A stretch of DNA of 64,000 bases from Poriferisodalis sp965208555 (lineage in GTDB: Bacteria; Actinomycetota; Acidimicrobiia; Acidimicrobiales; Poriferisodalaceae). The notes beneath the pieces are model-generated. The model saw nothing but the letters and a program-made list of their open reading frames with translations. It was not told the origin of the DNA and searched no databases. The DNA lies in NCBI RefSeq assembly GCF_965208555.1, contig NZ_OZ242342.1:930001-994000 (forward strand), read 5' to 3'. A program made the translations under genes and the position numbers. The number at the start of each line of letters is the position of its first letter. The stretch's first letter is position 1. Below are positions 43,680 to 51,759 of the stretch, one piece after another.

Positions 43680-45062
43680 GTGGCGGCGGACGCGGGGACA
43701 TTCGGGGCGGGCGGGCGACGCATCATCCTGAACGCGTTCACCATGAACTGCGTCAGCCATATCCAGCAGGGACTGTGGGTGCGCGACGACACCCGCCAGC
43801 GTGAGTACACCTCGCTGGAGCCGTGGCTGGAGCTGGCCCGCATCTGCGAGGCGGGATGCTTCGACGCCGTCTTCCTGGCCGACGTGATCGGGCTGTACGA
43901 CACCTACCGGGGCAACGCCGACACATCGCTGCGCGAGGGCATGCAGGTGCCCGTCAACGACCCCATGCTGCTGATACCCGCCATGGCGACGGTCACTGAG
44001 CACCTCGGGTTTGCCTTCACCAGCAACGTGCTGCAGGCGCACCCGTTCACGTTCTCCCGCCAGATCACCACGCTCGATCACCTCACCGGCGGGCGTGTGG
44101 CGTGGAACGTGGTCACGTCGTACCTGCAGAACGGCGCGCAGAGCCTCGGCTACGAGGCGTTGCCGAAGCACGACACTCGCTACGAGCGGGCCGAGGACTA
44201 CCTGGACGTCTGCTACAAGCTGTGGGAGGGCAGCTGGTCTGACCACGCGGTGCTGGCCGACACCGAGCGCGGGGTGTATGCCGATCCGGCCGGCGTCCGG
44301 CCGATCGACCACGAGGGCCCGTACTACTCGGTGGCGGGCCCGCACCTGGCCGAGCCGTCGCCGCAACGCACGCCGGTGATCTATCAGGCAGGCTCGTCGG
44401 ATCGAGGGCGCGACTTCGCAGCAAAGCATGCCGAGTGCGTGTTCGTGGTGGCGGCCTCGCGGGGCTTGACACGCATCGCCGAAGACATCCGGCGTCGGGT
44501 GCGTGCCGTGGGTCGCCATCCCGATGACGTGAAGATCATCGCCGGCCTGTCCCCCATCGTGGGCGGCACGGAGGCCGAGGCGAAGGCCAAGCACGCCGAC
44601 TACCTCGAGACGCTCTCACTGGAGGCGGGCCTCGCGCATCTCAGCGGCAACCTGAACGTGGATCTCAGCCACATCGATCCCGATCAGCCGCTCGAGACGC
44701 TGCGCACCGAGGGCGTGCGGGGCCCGGTGAAATCGCTGCTGGATTCAGCGCGGCCGGGCAGCCGGACCTTCGGGGACCTCATCAAGCTGAACATGGCCGG
44801 CCAGTTCCTGGTGGGATCGCCCGAGCAGATCGCGGATGGCATGGAGCGTCGGCTGGACCAGGGCGTGGACGGCTTCAACCTGGTGTACGCCACCACCCCC
44901 GGCACGTTCGTGGACTTCATCGACGGCGTCGTGCCGGTGCTGCGCGAGCGAGGTCTGGTGCAGCGGGAATATCAGCCGGGAACGCTGCGCGAAAAGCTGT
45001 TCGGCCGCAGGCGCCTGGGTGAGACGCACTACGCCAGCGGCTTCCGCCAGCAGCGGGTGTAG
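43680..45062 (+). CDS. LLM flavin-dependent monooxygenase (NtaA/SnaA/DszA type)
   Basis: A 460-residue flavin monooxygenase of the nitrilotriacetate/desulfurisation branch. Marks are LNAFTMNCVSHIQQGLW, SLEPWLELARICEAGCFDAVFLADV (about 45-69), SRQITTLDHLTGGRVAWNVVTS, and YQAGSSDRGRDFAAKHAECVF. Members oxidise C-N or C-S bonds with FMNH2 from a separate reductase. GTG 43680 is the start, 41 nt after the exporter ATPase, so co-transcription is possible. The substrate is unknown. Confidence 0.9.
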   Translation: MAADAGTFGAGGRRIILNAFTMNCVSHIQQGLWVRDDTRQREYTSLEPWLELARICEAGCFDAVFLADVIGLYDTYRGNADTSLREGMQVPVNDPMLLIPAMATVTEHLGFAFTSNVLQAHPFTFSRQITTLDHLTGGRVAWNVVTSYLQNGAQSLGYEALPKHDTRYERAEDYLDVCYKLWEGSWSDHAVLADTERGVYADPAGVRPIDHEGPYYSVAGPHLAEPSPQRTPVIYQAGSSDRGRDFAAKHAECVFVVAASRGLTRIAEDIRRRVRAVGRHPDDVKIIAGLSPIVGGTEAEAKAKHADYLETLSLEAGLAHLSGNLNVDLSHIDPDQPLETLRTEGVRGPVKSLLDSARPGSRTFGDLIKLNMAGQFLVGSPEQIADGMERRLDQGVDGFNLVYATTPGTFVDFIDGVVPVLRERGLVQREYQPGTLREKLFGRRRLGETHYASGFRQQRV

Positions 45063-45121
45063 CTGATCGGCGCGGCGCGTGGCCGGCTCAGCCAGCGAGG
45101 CGCATGACGGCTGCGGCCCGC

Positions 45122-45934
45122 TCAGCCCCGCGGCGAGGCGCGTGACGGGCCGCGCAGGGTCACACCGCCGTCGACGACCAGCGTGTGGCCGGTGATGTAG
45201 CGGGCCTCGTCGGTGCACAGGAACCGCACCGCCGCGCCGATGTCCCAGCCGTTTCCCTCGATCTTGAGCACGCTGGCCCGTCGACGGGCCTCGGCAAGCT
45301 CATCGGGCATCTCGTCGCCGCCTACCATCGGCGTGCGCACGGGGCCGGGAGCCACGCAGTTCACCCGCACGCCGTCGGCGCCGTGGTCGACGGCCATGGC
45401 AGCGGTGAGCGCCATGATCGCCCCCTTGGAAGTCGAGTACGCCGTCATGCCGCGTGGCCGCAGCGCCGAGATGGACGAGATGTTGACGATCGCTCCCCCG
45501 CCCGAGTGCTCGATCATGGCCGGGATGGCGTGGCGCGACGCCCGCACCATCGAGGTGAGGTTTACGTCCATCACTCGCTGCCACGCCTCGACGGCGCCCG
45601 TCACCACGCTGCCGTCGCTGCCGATGCCCACGTTGTTCACCAAGATGTCGAGCCGGCCCCAGCGTTCCAGCGCCGCCTGGGCCATCGCCTCGCAGTCAGC
45701 CTCGACGGTCACATCGGCAGCCAAGGCAACTGCGCTGCCGCCCTCGTCGCTGATCATCTCGGCCGTCGCCTGGGCAAGCTCGGGCTTGCGATCCACCGCC
45801 AGCACCTGCGCGCCGGCCTCGGCCAGCAGGATCGCTGCTGCCCGCCCGTTGCCGATCCCGTCGCCGCGTGCTCCCGCACCGGTGACGATCGCCACCCGTC
45901 CGCTCAGGTCAGCGCTGGCCCGCGTTGCCGCCAT
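45122..45934 (-). CDS. short-chain dehydrogenase/reductase
   Basis: A 270-residue SDR with an expanded cofactor loop, VTGAGARGDGIGNGRA, then VNNVGIG, Ser in NISSISAL and Tyr/Lys in YSTSKGA. The C-terminus is TLVVDGGVTL plus a short basic tail. ATG 45934 is chosen because GGAGG precedes it by 8 nt; TTG 45952 would put the ribosome site inside the gene. It follows hmgA by 27 nt and is probably co-transcribed with it. Confidence 0.86.
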   Translation of the reverse strand: MAATRASADLSGRVAIVTGAGARGDGIGNGRAAAILLAEAGAQVLAVDRKPELAQATAEMISDEGGSAVALAADVTVEADCEAMAQAALERWGRLDILVNNVGIGSDGSVVTGAVEAWQRVMDVNLTSMVRASRHAIPAMIEHSGGGAIVNISSISALRPRGMTAYSTSKGAIMALTAAMAVDHGADGVRVNCVAPGPVRTPMVGGDEMPDELAEARRRASVLKIEGNGWDIGAAVRFLCTDEARYITGHTLVVDGGVTLRGPSRASPRG

Positions 45935-45942
45935 CGGGGAAT

Positions 45943-45947
45943 CCTCC
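45943..45947 (-). promoter_or_regulatory. ribosome binding site deciding the SDR start
   Basis: GGAGG on the minus strand, 8 nt before ATG 45934, rules out the upstream TTG as the start. Confidence 0.65.
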
Positions 45948-45961
45948 GGCAATCGAGGCGC

Positions 45962-47284
45962 TCAGCCGTCGCCGTTGCGGCGCAGCGTGCTGCGGTCGTC
46001 CAGCGGCGACCAGGCAGCGGCGTAGTCATCCTGCAGCTCGGGAAGGCCCGCAGCCCACGCGGTGGGGATCCACGCGTAGCGAGACTCGAACATGAAAGCC
46101 AGCATGTCGGCCATCCGCCGGGGCTCGAGCTCGGCCGTCGTGCCGGCGTCGTAGGCCTCGATGTCGGGCCCGTGCGGCAGGAAGGCGTTGTGGATGCTGA
46201 CGCCGCCGGGTTCGAATCCTCCTTCGGGCTTGGCGTCGTAGGTGCCTTCGACCAGGCCCATCAGCTCGCTCATCACGTTGGAGTGGTACCAGGGCGGCCG
46301 GAACGTGTGCTCCTGGACCGCCCAGCGCTCACGGAACAGCACGAAATCGACATTGGCGGTTCCCGGAGACTCCGACGGGGAGGTCAGCAGTGTCCAGATG
46401 GACGGCGCCGGATGGTCGAACAGCAGCGGCCCGAGCGGGCAGTAGTTGCGCAGGTCGTACTTGTAGGGAGCGAAGTTGCCGTGCCAGGCCACGACATCCA
46501 GCGGGGAGTGAGGCAGGTGCGTCTCAAGCAGGCGGCCGTCGTGCTTGAACACCAGCCGGGTCGGGCGGTCGTCGGCCTCGTAGCCGGCCACCGGGTACAG
46601 GAAGTCCCGGGGCATGGCGAGCGCGTCCACGCCGATCAGGCCCGGATCGGGCAGCCGGAACGGCGCCCCGTAGTTCTCGCACACGTAGCCCCGAGCAGTT
46701 TCCTCCATGAGCTCCACCCGGAACTTCACGCCGCGGGGCACGGTGGCGATCTCGGCGGGCCCGGCCGTCAAGGTGCCCAGCTCGGTGACCAGCCGCAGCG
46801 TTCCCTGCTGGGGAACGATCAGCATCTCGCCGTCGGCGTTGGCGAACACCTCGTCTTCCATGGAGCGGTTGGCGAAATACAGGTGGGTGGCTGCGCCGAG
46901 CTGGGTATGAGCGTCGCCGTTGGCGGCCAGCGTGCAGAGCCCTTCCAGCCACGTGAGGGGTTCAGCGGGGACCGTCACCGGGCTCCAGCGCAACTGCGCC
47001 ACCGGAGGGGAGCCCTCACGACACGGCGACGTGCGGATGTTGCCCGAATCGATGTCACGCAGGCCGCTGACATGGCGCACTGACGGACGGATCCGGTACA
47101 TCCACGTGCGCATCGCATCAGCCCGGGCCACGGTGAACGCGCTGCCGGTCAGCTGCTCGGTGTACAGGTCGTGAGTAACACGCTGCGGACTGTTCTGGCC
47201 CAGCGGCAGCACGCCCGGCTCGGCCTCTGTGGCGTGCTCGTTGCCGAACCCGCTCTGATACTCGACGCCGAAGTCATCCCCCAT
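45962..47284 (-). CDS. hmgA: homogentisate 1,2-dioxygenase
   Basis: The ring-cleaving iron dioxygenase of tyrosine/phenylalanine degradation, converting homogentisate to maleylacetoacetate. The 440 residues match the family end to end: YQSGFGNEHATEA (9-21), GQNSPQ, CENYGAPF, WHGNFAPYKYDL, PPWYHSNVMSELMGL with iron-binding His and Glu, and LPHGPD with the second His. No maleylacetoacetate isomerase, fumarylacetoacetase or 4-HPPD lies in the window, so the pathway is split across the genome. Confidence 0.96.
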   Translation of the reverse strand: MGDDFGVEYQSGFGNEHATEAEPGVLPLGQNSPQRVTHDLYTEQLTGSAFTVARADAMRTWMYRIRPSVRHVSGLRDIDSGNIRTSPCREGSPPVAQLRWSPVTVPAEPLTWLEGLCTLAANGDAHTQLGAATHLYFANRSMEDEVFANADGEMLIVPQQGTLRLVTELGTLTAGPAEIATVPRGVKFRVELMEETARGYVCENYGAPFRLPDPGLIGVDALAMPRDFLYPVAGYEADDRPTRLVFKHDGRLLETHLPHSPLDVVAWHGNFAPYKYDLRNYCPLGPLLFDHPAPSIWTLLTSPSESPGTANVDFVLFRERWAVQEHTFRPPWYHSNVMSELMGLVEGTYDAKPEGGFEPGGVSIHNAFLPHGPDIEAYDAGTTAELEPRRMADMLAFMFESRYAWIPTAWAAGLPELQDDYAAAWSPLDDRSTLRRNGDG

Positions 47285-47298
47285 GGATGCCAGCCTAG

Positions 47299-47332
47299 AT
47301 CGGGGCCGCGGATCCCCCTTCGGCCCCTCGAT
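47299..47332 (-). terminator. possible terminator hairpin after the MFS gene
   Basis: GGGGCC (47302-47307) pairs with GGCCCC (47322-47327), extended by ATC/GAT across a two-base bulge. It lies 12 nt past the MFS stop on the minus strand and before hmgA. No T-run follows, as is common in actinobacteria. Confidence 0.4.
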
Positions 47333-47344
47333 GTCTGCGCTTGC

Positions 47345-48643
47345 TCAGGTGACGGCGCGGCGGCGCATGGTCATCGCCAGCACCGAAGCACCTGCGGCAC
47401 AGACGGCAAAGGCCAGCCAGACCGTGTCGAATCCGCCTGTCCACTCGATGACGTATCCCGCGGCGAGGCCGCCGACGCTCAGCCCTGACATGAAGCCGAG
47501 CATCACGATTCCTGACGCCCGTCCGGCCAAGGCAACCGGAACGCCGGTGATGATGGCCAGCATCGCTACGGCGTTCCACGACATCATCGTGAAGCCCGCC
47601 AGCAGCGACATCACCCACATCAGCGATCCATGGACCGACGTGGTTGCCAGCAGCAGCGCCATGGCGACCACGGTGAGGGCGGACTGGATGGCGAGCGCAC
47701 TGGCCGGGCGGACCCGAGTCTCGGTGAGACGGGCCCACCAGATGCGCGACCCTGCTGCGGTGATGCCCGCAAGCGCGCTGGCCATGCCGGCCCAGAAGTT
47801 GGTCCAGCCCAGCGACTGCTCGGCGAAGAGCACCTGAAACCGGCCCACGCCGCCGACCACGCCTCCCATGAGCAGCGAGAACCAGGCGATCTTCGTGATA
47901 TAGACGCGCTCGGCGAGCGCCATCCGCACTGGCCGGGGATGCAGCGGTTTCAGGGCGAAGACCGCTCCCGGCGGTGCGTCGTACTCGGCTTGGGCCTCAG
48001 CGTTCGGGTCGGCATCGGGACGCATCCACAACTGGATGCCCAGCGCACACACCAGCGCCGCCGCGCCGTAGATGCCCATCGCAGTCCGCCAACCGAACCA
48101 GACGGCCAGCGTCGGCAGCGTGGAGCCGGACAGGAAGATGCCGAACATGACGCCCGACTGCTTGAGCCCGGTGATGGTGCCGCGGCGGCCGGCGGGCACC
48201 CGCTCGGCAATGAGCTTGTTGGTGGCCGGGTTGCACCAGCCTTGCCCGAGACCGGCGAACCCTGCCGAGGCCATGAGCAGCCACAGGTTGGTGGCGAATG
48301 CCATGCCGAACATGCCGACCCCCGCCGTGGCGATGGTCAGCACCGTCGAGAGCTTCGGTCCGACGCGGTCGGTGAGACGGCCCGACAGCGGTGCGAACAG
48401 CGCCGCGACGATCGTGTTGGCCGTCAGGGCCACACTGAAGGCGCCGGTGGTGATCTGCAGGGCGGCAATGAGATCAACCGCCATCACGGCCGGCAGCATC
48501 ATCGGAATCGGGCCGAGGATCATGGTGGCTACCAGCACGAAGTTCAGGCCCAAGCGCTGCAGCGGGCCGTCGTCGGCACCCGAGGGCAACGCGGCTCCGG
48601 CGGCTGCTCCAGCGTCCACGACGGGATCTCCTGCCGTTCGCAT
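47345..48643 (-). CDS. MFS transporter
   Basis: A 432-residue, 12-helix MFS protein. The motif SGRLTDRVGPKLS lies between helices 2 and 3, and WCNPATNKLIAERVPAGRRGTITGLKQSG spans helices 4-5. A loop of about 50 residues splits the two halves. It resembles CynX/NimT-like or sugar-acid MFS types but cannot be assigned. ATG 48643 is the start; longer reading frames upstream run antisense to the 2-hydroxyacid dehydrogenase. Confidence 0.85.
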   Translation of the reverse strand: MRTAGDPVVDAGAAAGAALPSGADDGPLQRLGLNFVLVATMILGPIPMMLPAVMAVDLIAALQITTGAFSVALTANTIVAALFAPLSGRLTDRVGPKLSTVLTIATAGVGMFGMAFATNLWLLMASAGFAGLGQGWCNPATNKLIAERVPAGRRGTITGLKQSGVMFGIFLSGSTLPTLAVWFGWRTAMGIYGAAALVCALGIQLWMRPDADPNAEAQAEYDAPPGAVFALKPLHPRPVRMALAERVYITKIAWFSLLMGGVVGGVGRFQVLFAEQSLGWTNFWAGMASALAGITAAGSRIWWARLTETRVRPASALAIQSALTVVAMALLLATTSVHGSLMWVMSLLAGFTMMSWNAVAMLAIITGVPVALAGRASGIVMLGFMSGLSVGGLAAGYVIEWTGGFDTVWLAFAVCAAGASVLAMTMRRRAVT

Positions 48644-48700
48644 CGCTGCGAACCCTATGGCCGCTCGGCGCTCGCCGTTCGGAGTGCCTAGCGTTCCAGC

Positions 48701-49714
48701 GTGAATTCCCCGCAGGTGCTGCTGCCGGCCGACGACTACGCCCGTCTCGCTGACCGGCTGGCGGCGCTCGATCACAACCTCACACCGCTGCTGTGGAGCC
48801 GAGACGGCGTCTGCCTGCCCGACGGTTCGCCGATCGCTGGCGCGGACGGCATGCCGGCCGGCGATGCCGACTATGCGCCCCTTGCCGCCTGGGTCTCGAT
48901 CGGCTTGCTGTTCGGCGGCAACCTGGCTCCCTTCGTCGACGCGGCGCTTGCTCCCGGCACGCTGCGCTGGACTCAGGCCTGCCTTGCCGGCACCGATGCG
49001 CCGCCGTTCCAGCAGCTTCTGAGCGCGGGCGTTCAGCTGAGCCGCAGCGACGCTCCCAATGACGCGACCGCAGAGCACACCATGTCGCTGGTGCTGCACA
49101 CGTTTCACGGATGGGCAGGGCGCATCGACCGTCGCCGGGCCGGCGAGTGGCTGCAGGTGCCGTGGCGAGAGGTGCGGGGCAGCCGCTGGCTGGTGATCGG
49201 CTTCGGGTCCATCGGTCGCAAGGTCGCTGCCCTGGCGCGTCCCTTCGGCGCCGTGGTGGTGGGCGCCCGCCGCAGCGTCGCCAGCGCGACGGACCTCGAA
49301 GCCGCCGATGCAATGGTGACCATGGAGAGCATCGCCGACGAGCTGCCGCACGCTGATGTCGTGGTGCTGGCCTGCCCGCTCACCGATGAGACCCGCGGGC
49401 TCGTCGACGCCGAATTCCTGTCGGCACTGCGTGAAGACGTGCTGCTGGTGAACGTGTCGCGCGGGGCGGTCATCAACACCGACGATCTGCTCGCCTGGCT
49501 GGACGGCGACCGGGCAGCAACTGCGGTGCTTGATGTGTTCGATGTGGAGCCGCTGCCCGTCGACAGCCCGCTGTGGAAACACCCCAAGGTGGTGATGACC
49601 ACCCACATCGGAGGCGCCGGCAGCGGGATGGCCGCCCGCAATGACGATCTGTTCATCGACCAGCTCGCAACATTCCTCGCCGGCGGCACGCCGCGGCTGG
49701 GGGTGCAGGATTGA
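48701..49714 (+). CDS. D-isomer-specific 2-hydroxyacid dehydrogenase
   Basis: The 337-residue NAD(P)-dependent enzyme interconverts 2-oxo and D-2-hydroxy acids. The Rossmann motif is VIGFGSIGRKVAALARPFGA; catalytic residues are Arg in NVSRGAVI, Glu in DVFDVEPLP and His in TTHIGGAG. SDAPNDATAEHTMSLVL matches the substrate-domain helix. GTG 48701 is the start, divergent from the MFS gene. Substrate (glyoxylate, hydroxypyruvate or other) is undecided. Confidence 0.9.
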   Translation: MNSPQVLLPADDYARLADRLAALDHNLTPLLWSRDGVCLPDGSPIAGADGMPAGDADYAPLAAWVSIGLLFGGNLAPFVDAALAPGTLRWTQACLAGTDAPPFQQLLSAGVQLSRSDAPNDATAEHTMSLVLHTFHGWAGRIDRRRAGEWLQVPWREVRGSRWLVIGFGSIGRKVAALARPFGAVVVGARRSVASATDLEAADAMVTMESIADELPHADVVVLACPLTDETRGLVDAEFLSALREDVLLVNVSRGAVINTDDLLAWLDGDRAATAVLDVFDVEPLPVDSPLWKHPKVVMTTHIGGAGSGMAARNDDLFIDQLATFLAGGTPRLGVQD

Positions 49715-49759
49715 TCCGAGCAATCTGAGCCACGGAGGTCGGGTCATGAAGGCTGAGTC

Positions 49760-50827
49760 ATGAGATCTGAGACGCTGCTGCCGCTGGGCAAGCTGGACCC
49801 GGGATTGCGAGCACCCGACGTGCCCCTGGACGTCACCACCATCGGCGACGCCGCCGCGCAGGTGGAGGCGCTGGGCTACGACGCCCTCGTGGTCGAGGAA
49901 ACCAAGGACGACCCCTACCAGCTGCTTGCGATGGCGGCGGTGGCAACGTCCACGCTGGGCCTGGGCACCTCGGTGGCCATGGCATTCCCGCGCTCGCCCA
50001 CGATCACGGCGATGTCAGCGTGGACGCTGCAGAAGGCGTCGAGCGGTCGTGCAATCCTGGGTCTCGGCAGCCAGGTGCGAGGACATGTCCGGCGCCGCTA
50101 CGGCATGGACTGGTCGGCACCGGGTCCGTGGATGCGCGACTACGTGGGCGCCCTGCGTGCGGTGTGGCGCTGCTGGCAGGAACGCACGCCGCTCGATTTC
50201 CAGAGCGAGCACTACAACCTGAACCTCATGGTTCCGCTGTTCGACCCCGGTCCCATCGCCCATCCGGACATCCCGGTTCACATCGCTGCCATCAATCCGA
50301 ACATGTGCGGCGTGGCCGGCGAAGTAGCCGACGGCATCCGGTTGCACCCGGTGTGCTCGCCGAGGTACATCACCGAGGTCATGGCACCAGCGCTCGAGCG
50401 GGGTGCCGAGCGAGTCGGGCGCGATGCCACGGCCGTGGACTGGTGCATGAAACCGCTGGTTGCCACCGCGCCCGATGAGGCAACGCTGGCCGTGGTGACC
50501 CACACTGTGCGCGAGCGGGTCGGCTTCTACCTGTCCACCCCTGCGTACCAGGCGGCCTTCGATGTGCACGACTGGTCCGACGAGGCCGAACAGGCTGCAA
50601 CGCTGTCCAAGGCGCAGCGCTGGGATGAGATCTCCGCGATCGTCTCAGACGAGATGCTGCACACCATCGCCACGGTCGGCACCTACGACCAGATCGGACG
50701 GCTGCTCGGCGAACGGTACGGGCCTCACATCGATCGCATCGAATTCTCGATCCCGGTGAACAACCCTCACGACGGTGAACGGCTCTCGGCCATTCTCGGC
50801 GAGCTGGGCCGAGCCGAACGCCCCTGA
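49760..50827 (+). CDS. luciferase-like (LLM) F420-dependent oxidoreductase
   Basis: A 355-residue LLM barrel protein of the TIGR03617-like branch. Features are YDALVVEETKDDPYQLLAMAAVAT, LGLGTSVAMAFPRSPTITAMSAW, GRAILGLGSQVRGHVRRRYG and PVHIAAINPNMCGVAGEVADG. Such proteins are abundant in actinobacteria with many F420 enzymes. ATG 49760, 45 nt after the 2-hydroxyacid dehydrogenase. Substrate unknown. Confidence 0.87.
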   Translation: MRSETLLPLGKLDPGLRAPDVPLDVTTIGDAAAQVEALGYDALVVEETKDDPYQLLAMAAVATSTLGLGTSVAMAFPRSPTITAMSAWTLQKASSGRAILGLGSQVRGHVRRRYGMDWSAPGPWMRDYVGALRAVWRCWQERTPLDFQSEHYNLNLMVPLFDPGPIAHPDIPVHIAAINPNMCGVAGEVADGIRLHPVCSPRYITEVMAPALERGAERVGRDATAVDWCMKPLVATAPDEATLAVVTHTVRERVGFYLSTPAYQAAFDVHDWSDEAEQAATLSKAQRWDEISAIVSDEMLHTIATVGTYDQIGRLLGERYGPHIDRIEFSIPVNNPHDGERLSAILGELGRAERP

Positions 50828-50879
50828 GCGATCCCAGATCCCCAGGGCAACTGCACCCGCGGGCGTCGAGGTCTAGGGT

Positions 50880-50910
50880 CTCGCCGTCGCTCGCGCGCGG
50901 GCGCGGCGAG
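50880..50910 (+). terminator. possible hairpin between LLM and SDR genes
   Basis: CTCGCCG (50880-50886) pairs with CGGCGAG (50904-50910), with G-U extension on both sides and a 17-nt GC-rich loop. It lies 52 nt after the LLM stop and 46 nt before the SDR start; terminator or leader hairpin cannot be decided. Confidence 0.35.
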
Positions 50911-50956
50911 GAGGCGAACACACTCGCCGATCACATTTGGCACAGGGAGGCCGCAG

Positions 50957-51700
50957 ATGGGTGTCTTGGACGGACGGGTTGCAATCATCACCGGCGGTGC
51001 ACGAGGGCAAGGTGCAATCGAGGGCCAGCTCTTTGCCGACGAGGGTGCGGCGGTAGTGCTCACCGACGTGCTCGACGACGAGGGCGAGCGCACTGCAGGC
51101 GAGCTGGGGTGCGACTACCTGCACCACGACGTGGCCGATGAGGCGGCGTGGGATTCGGTGGTGGCCGATGTGCTCGGTCGCCACGGGCGAATCGACGTGC
51201 TGGTGAACAACGCGGGCATCTTCCAGGGCGCGGGTCTGATGAAGACCTCCACTGCCGACTTCGACCGCATGCTGGCGATCAATGCCCGCGGCGTGTTCCT
51301 GGGCATGCAGAAGGTCGGCGCCGCGATGGCCGAGGCTGAGTCCGGTTCTATCGTCAACATCAGCTCGGTGGCCGGACTGATGGGCACCGCTGGATCATTC
51401 GCCTACAGCGCCAGCAAGTGGGCGGTCCGCGGCATGACCAAATCAGCCGCCAAGGAACTTGGCCGCCGCAACGTGCGGGTCAACTCCGTGCACCCGGGCT
51501 ACATCGACACTGAGATGCTGGCGCAAACCAACGTGTTCACCGAGGACAGCGATCGCACACGCCGGGTCTTGCGCGGCGTGCCGCTGGGGCGCATTGCCGA
51601 ACCCGCCGAAGTCGGCCGGGTGGTCCTGTTCCTCGCCTCCGATGCCAGCAGCTACTGCACCGGCCAAGAGTTCACGGTTGATGGGGGCATGTTCGGCTGA
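50957..51700 (+). CDS. short-chain dehydrogenase/reductase
   Basis: A 247-residue classical SDR close to the 3-ketoacyl/hydroxysteroid type: TGGARGQG cofactor loop (13-20), LVNNAGIF, Ser in NISSVAGLMG, Tyr/Lys in YSASKWA, and the C-terminal DGGMFG. The ATG follows a clear AGGGAGG at 8 nt. MGVLDGRVAIITGGARGQGA at the start is typical of steroid-type actinobacterial SDRs; substrate unknown. Confidence 0.88.
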   Translation: MGVLDGRVAIITGGARGQGAIEGQLFADEGAAVVLTDVLDDEGERTAGELGCDYLHHDVADEAAWDSVVADVLGRHGRIDVLVNNAGIFQGAGLMKTSTADFDRMLAINARGVFLGMQKVGAAMAEAESGSIVNISSVAGLMGTAGSFAYSASKWAVRGMTKSAAKELGRRNVRVNSVHPGYIDTEMLAQTNVFTEDSDRTRRVLRGVPLGRIAEPAEVGRVVLFLASDASSYCTGQEFTVDGGMFG

Positions 51701-51759
51701 ACTCGCTCAGCAGTGAACTACTGTGACCCGCGGGCCCATACCACGCGGCGAGGTCTGAG

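Noticed and set aside
45086..45149. Imperfect direct repeat (GCTCAGCC..GCGAGGCGC.TGACGG) between convergent LLM and SDR genes
   Set aside because: The copies differ by an insertion and substitutions, and one lies in coding sequence; too weak to call an element.
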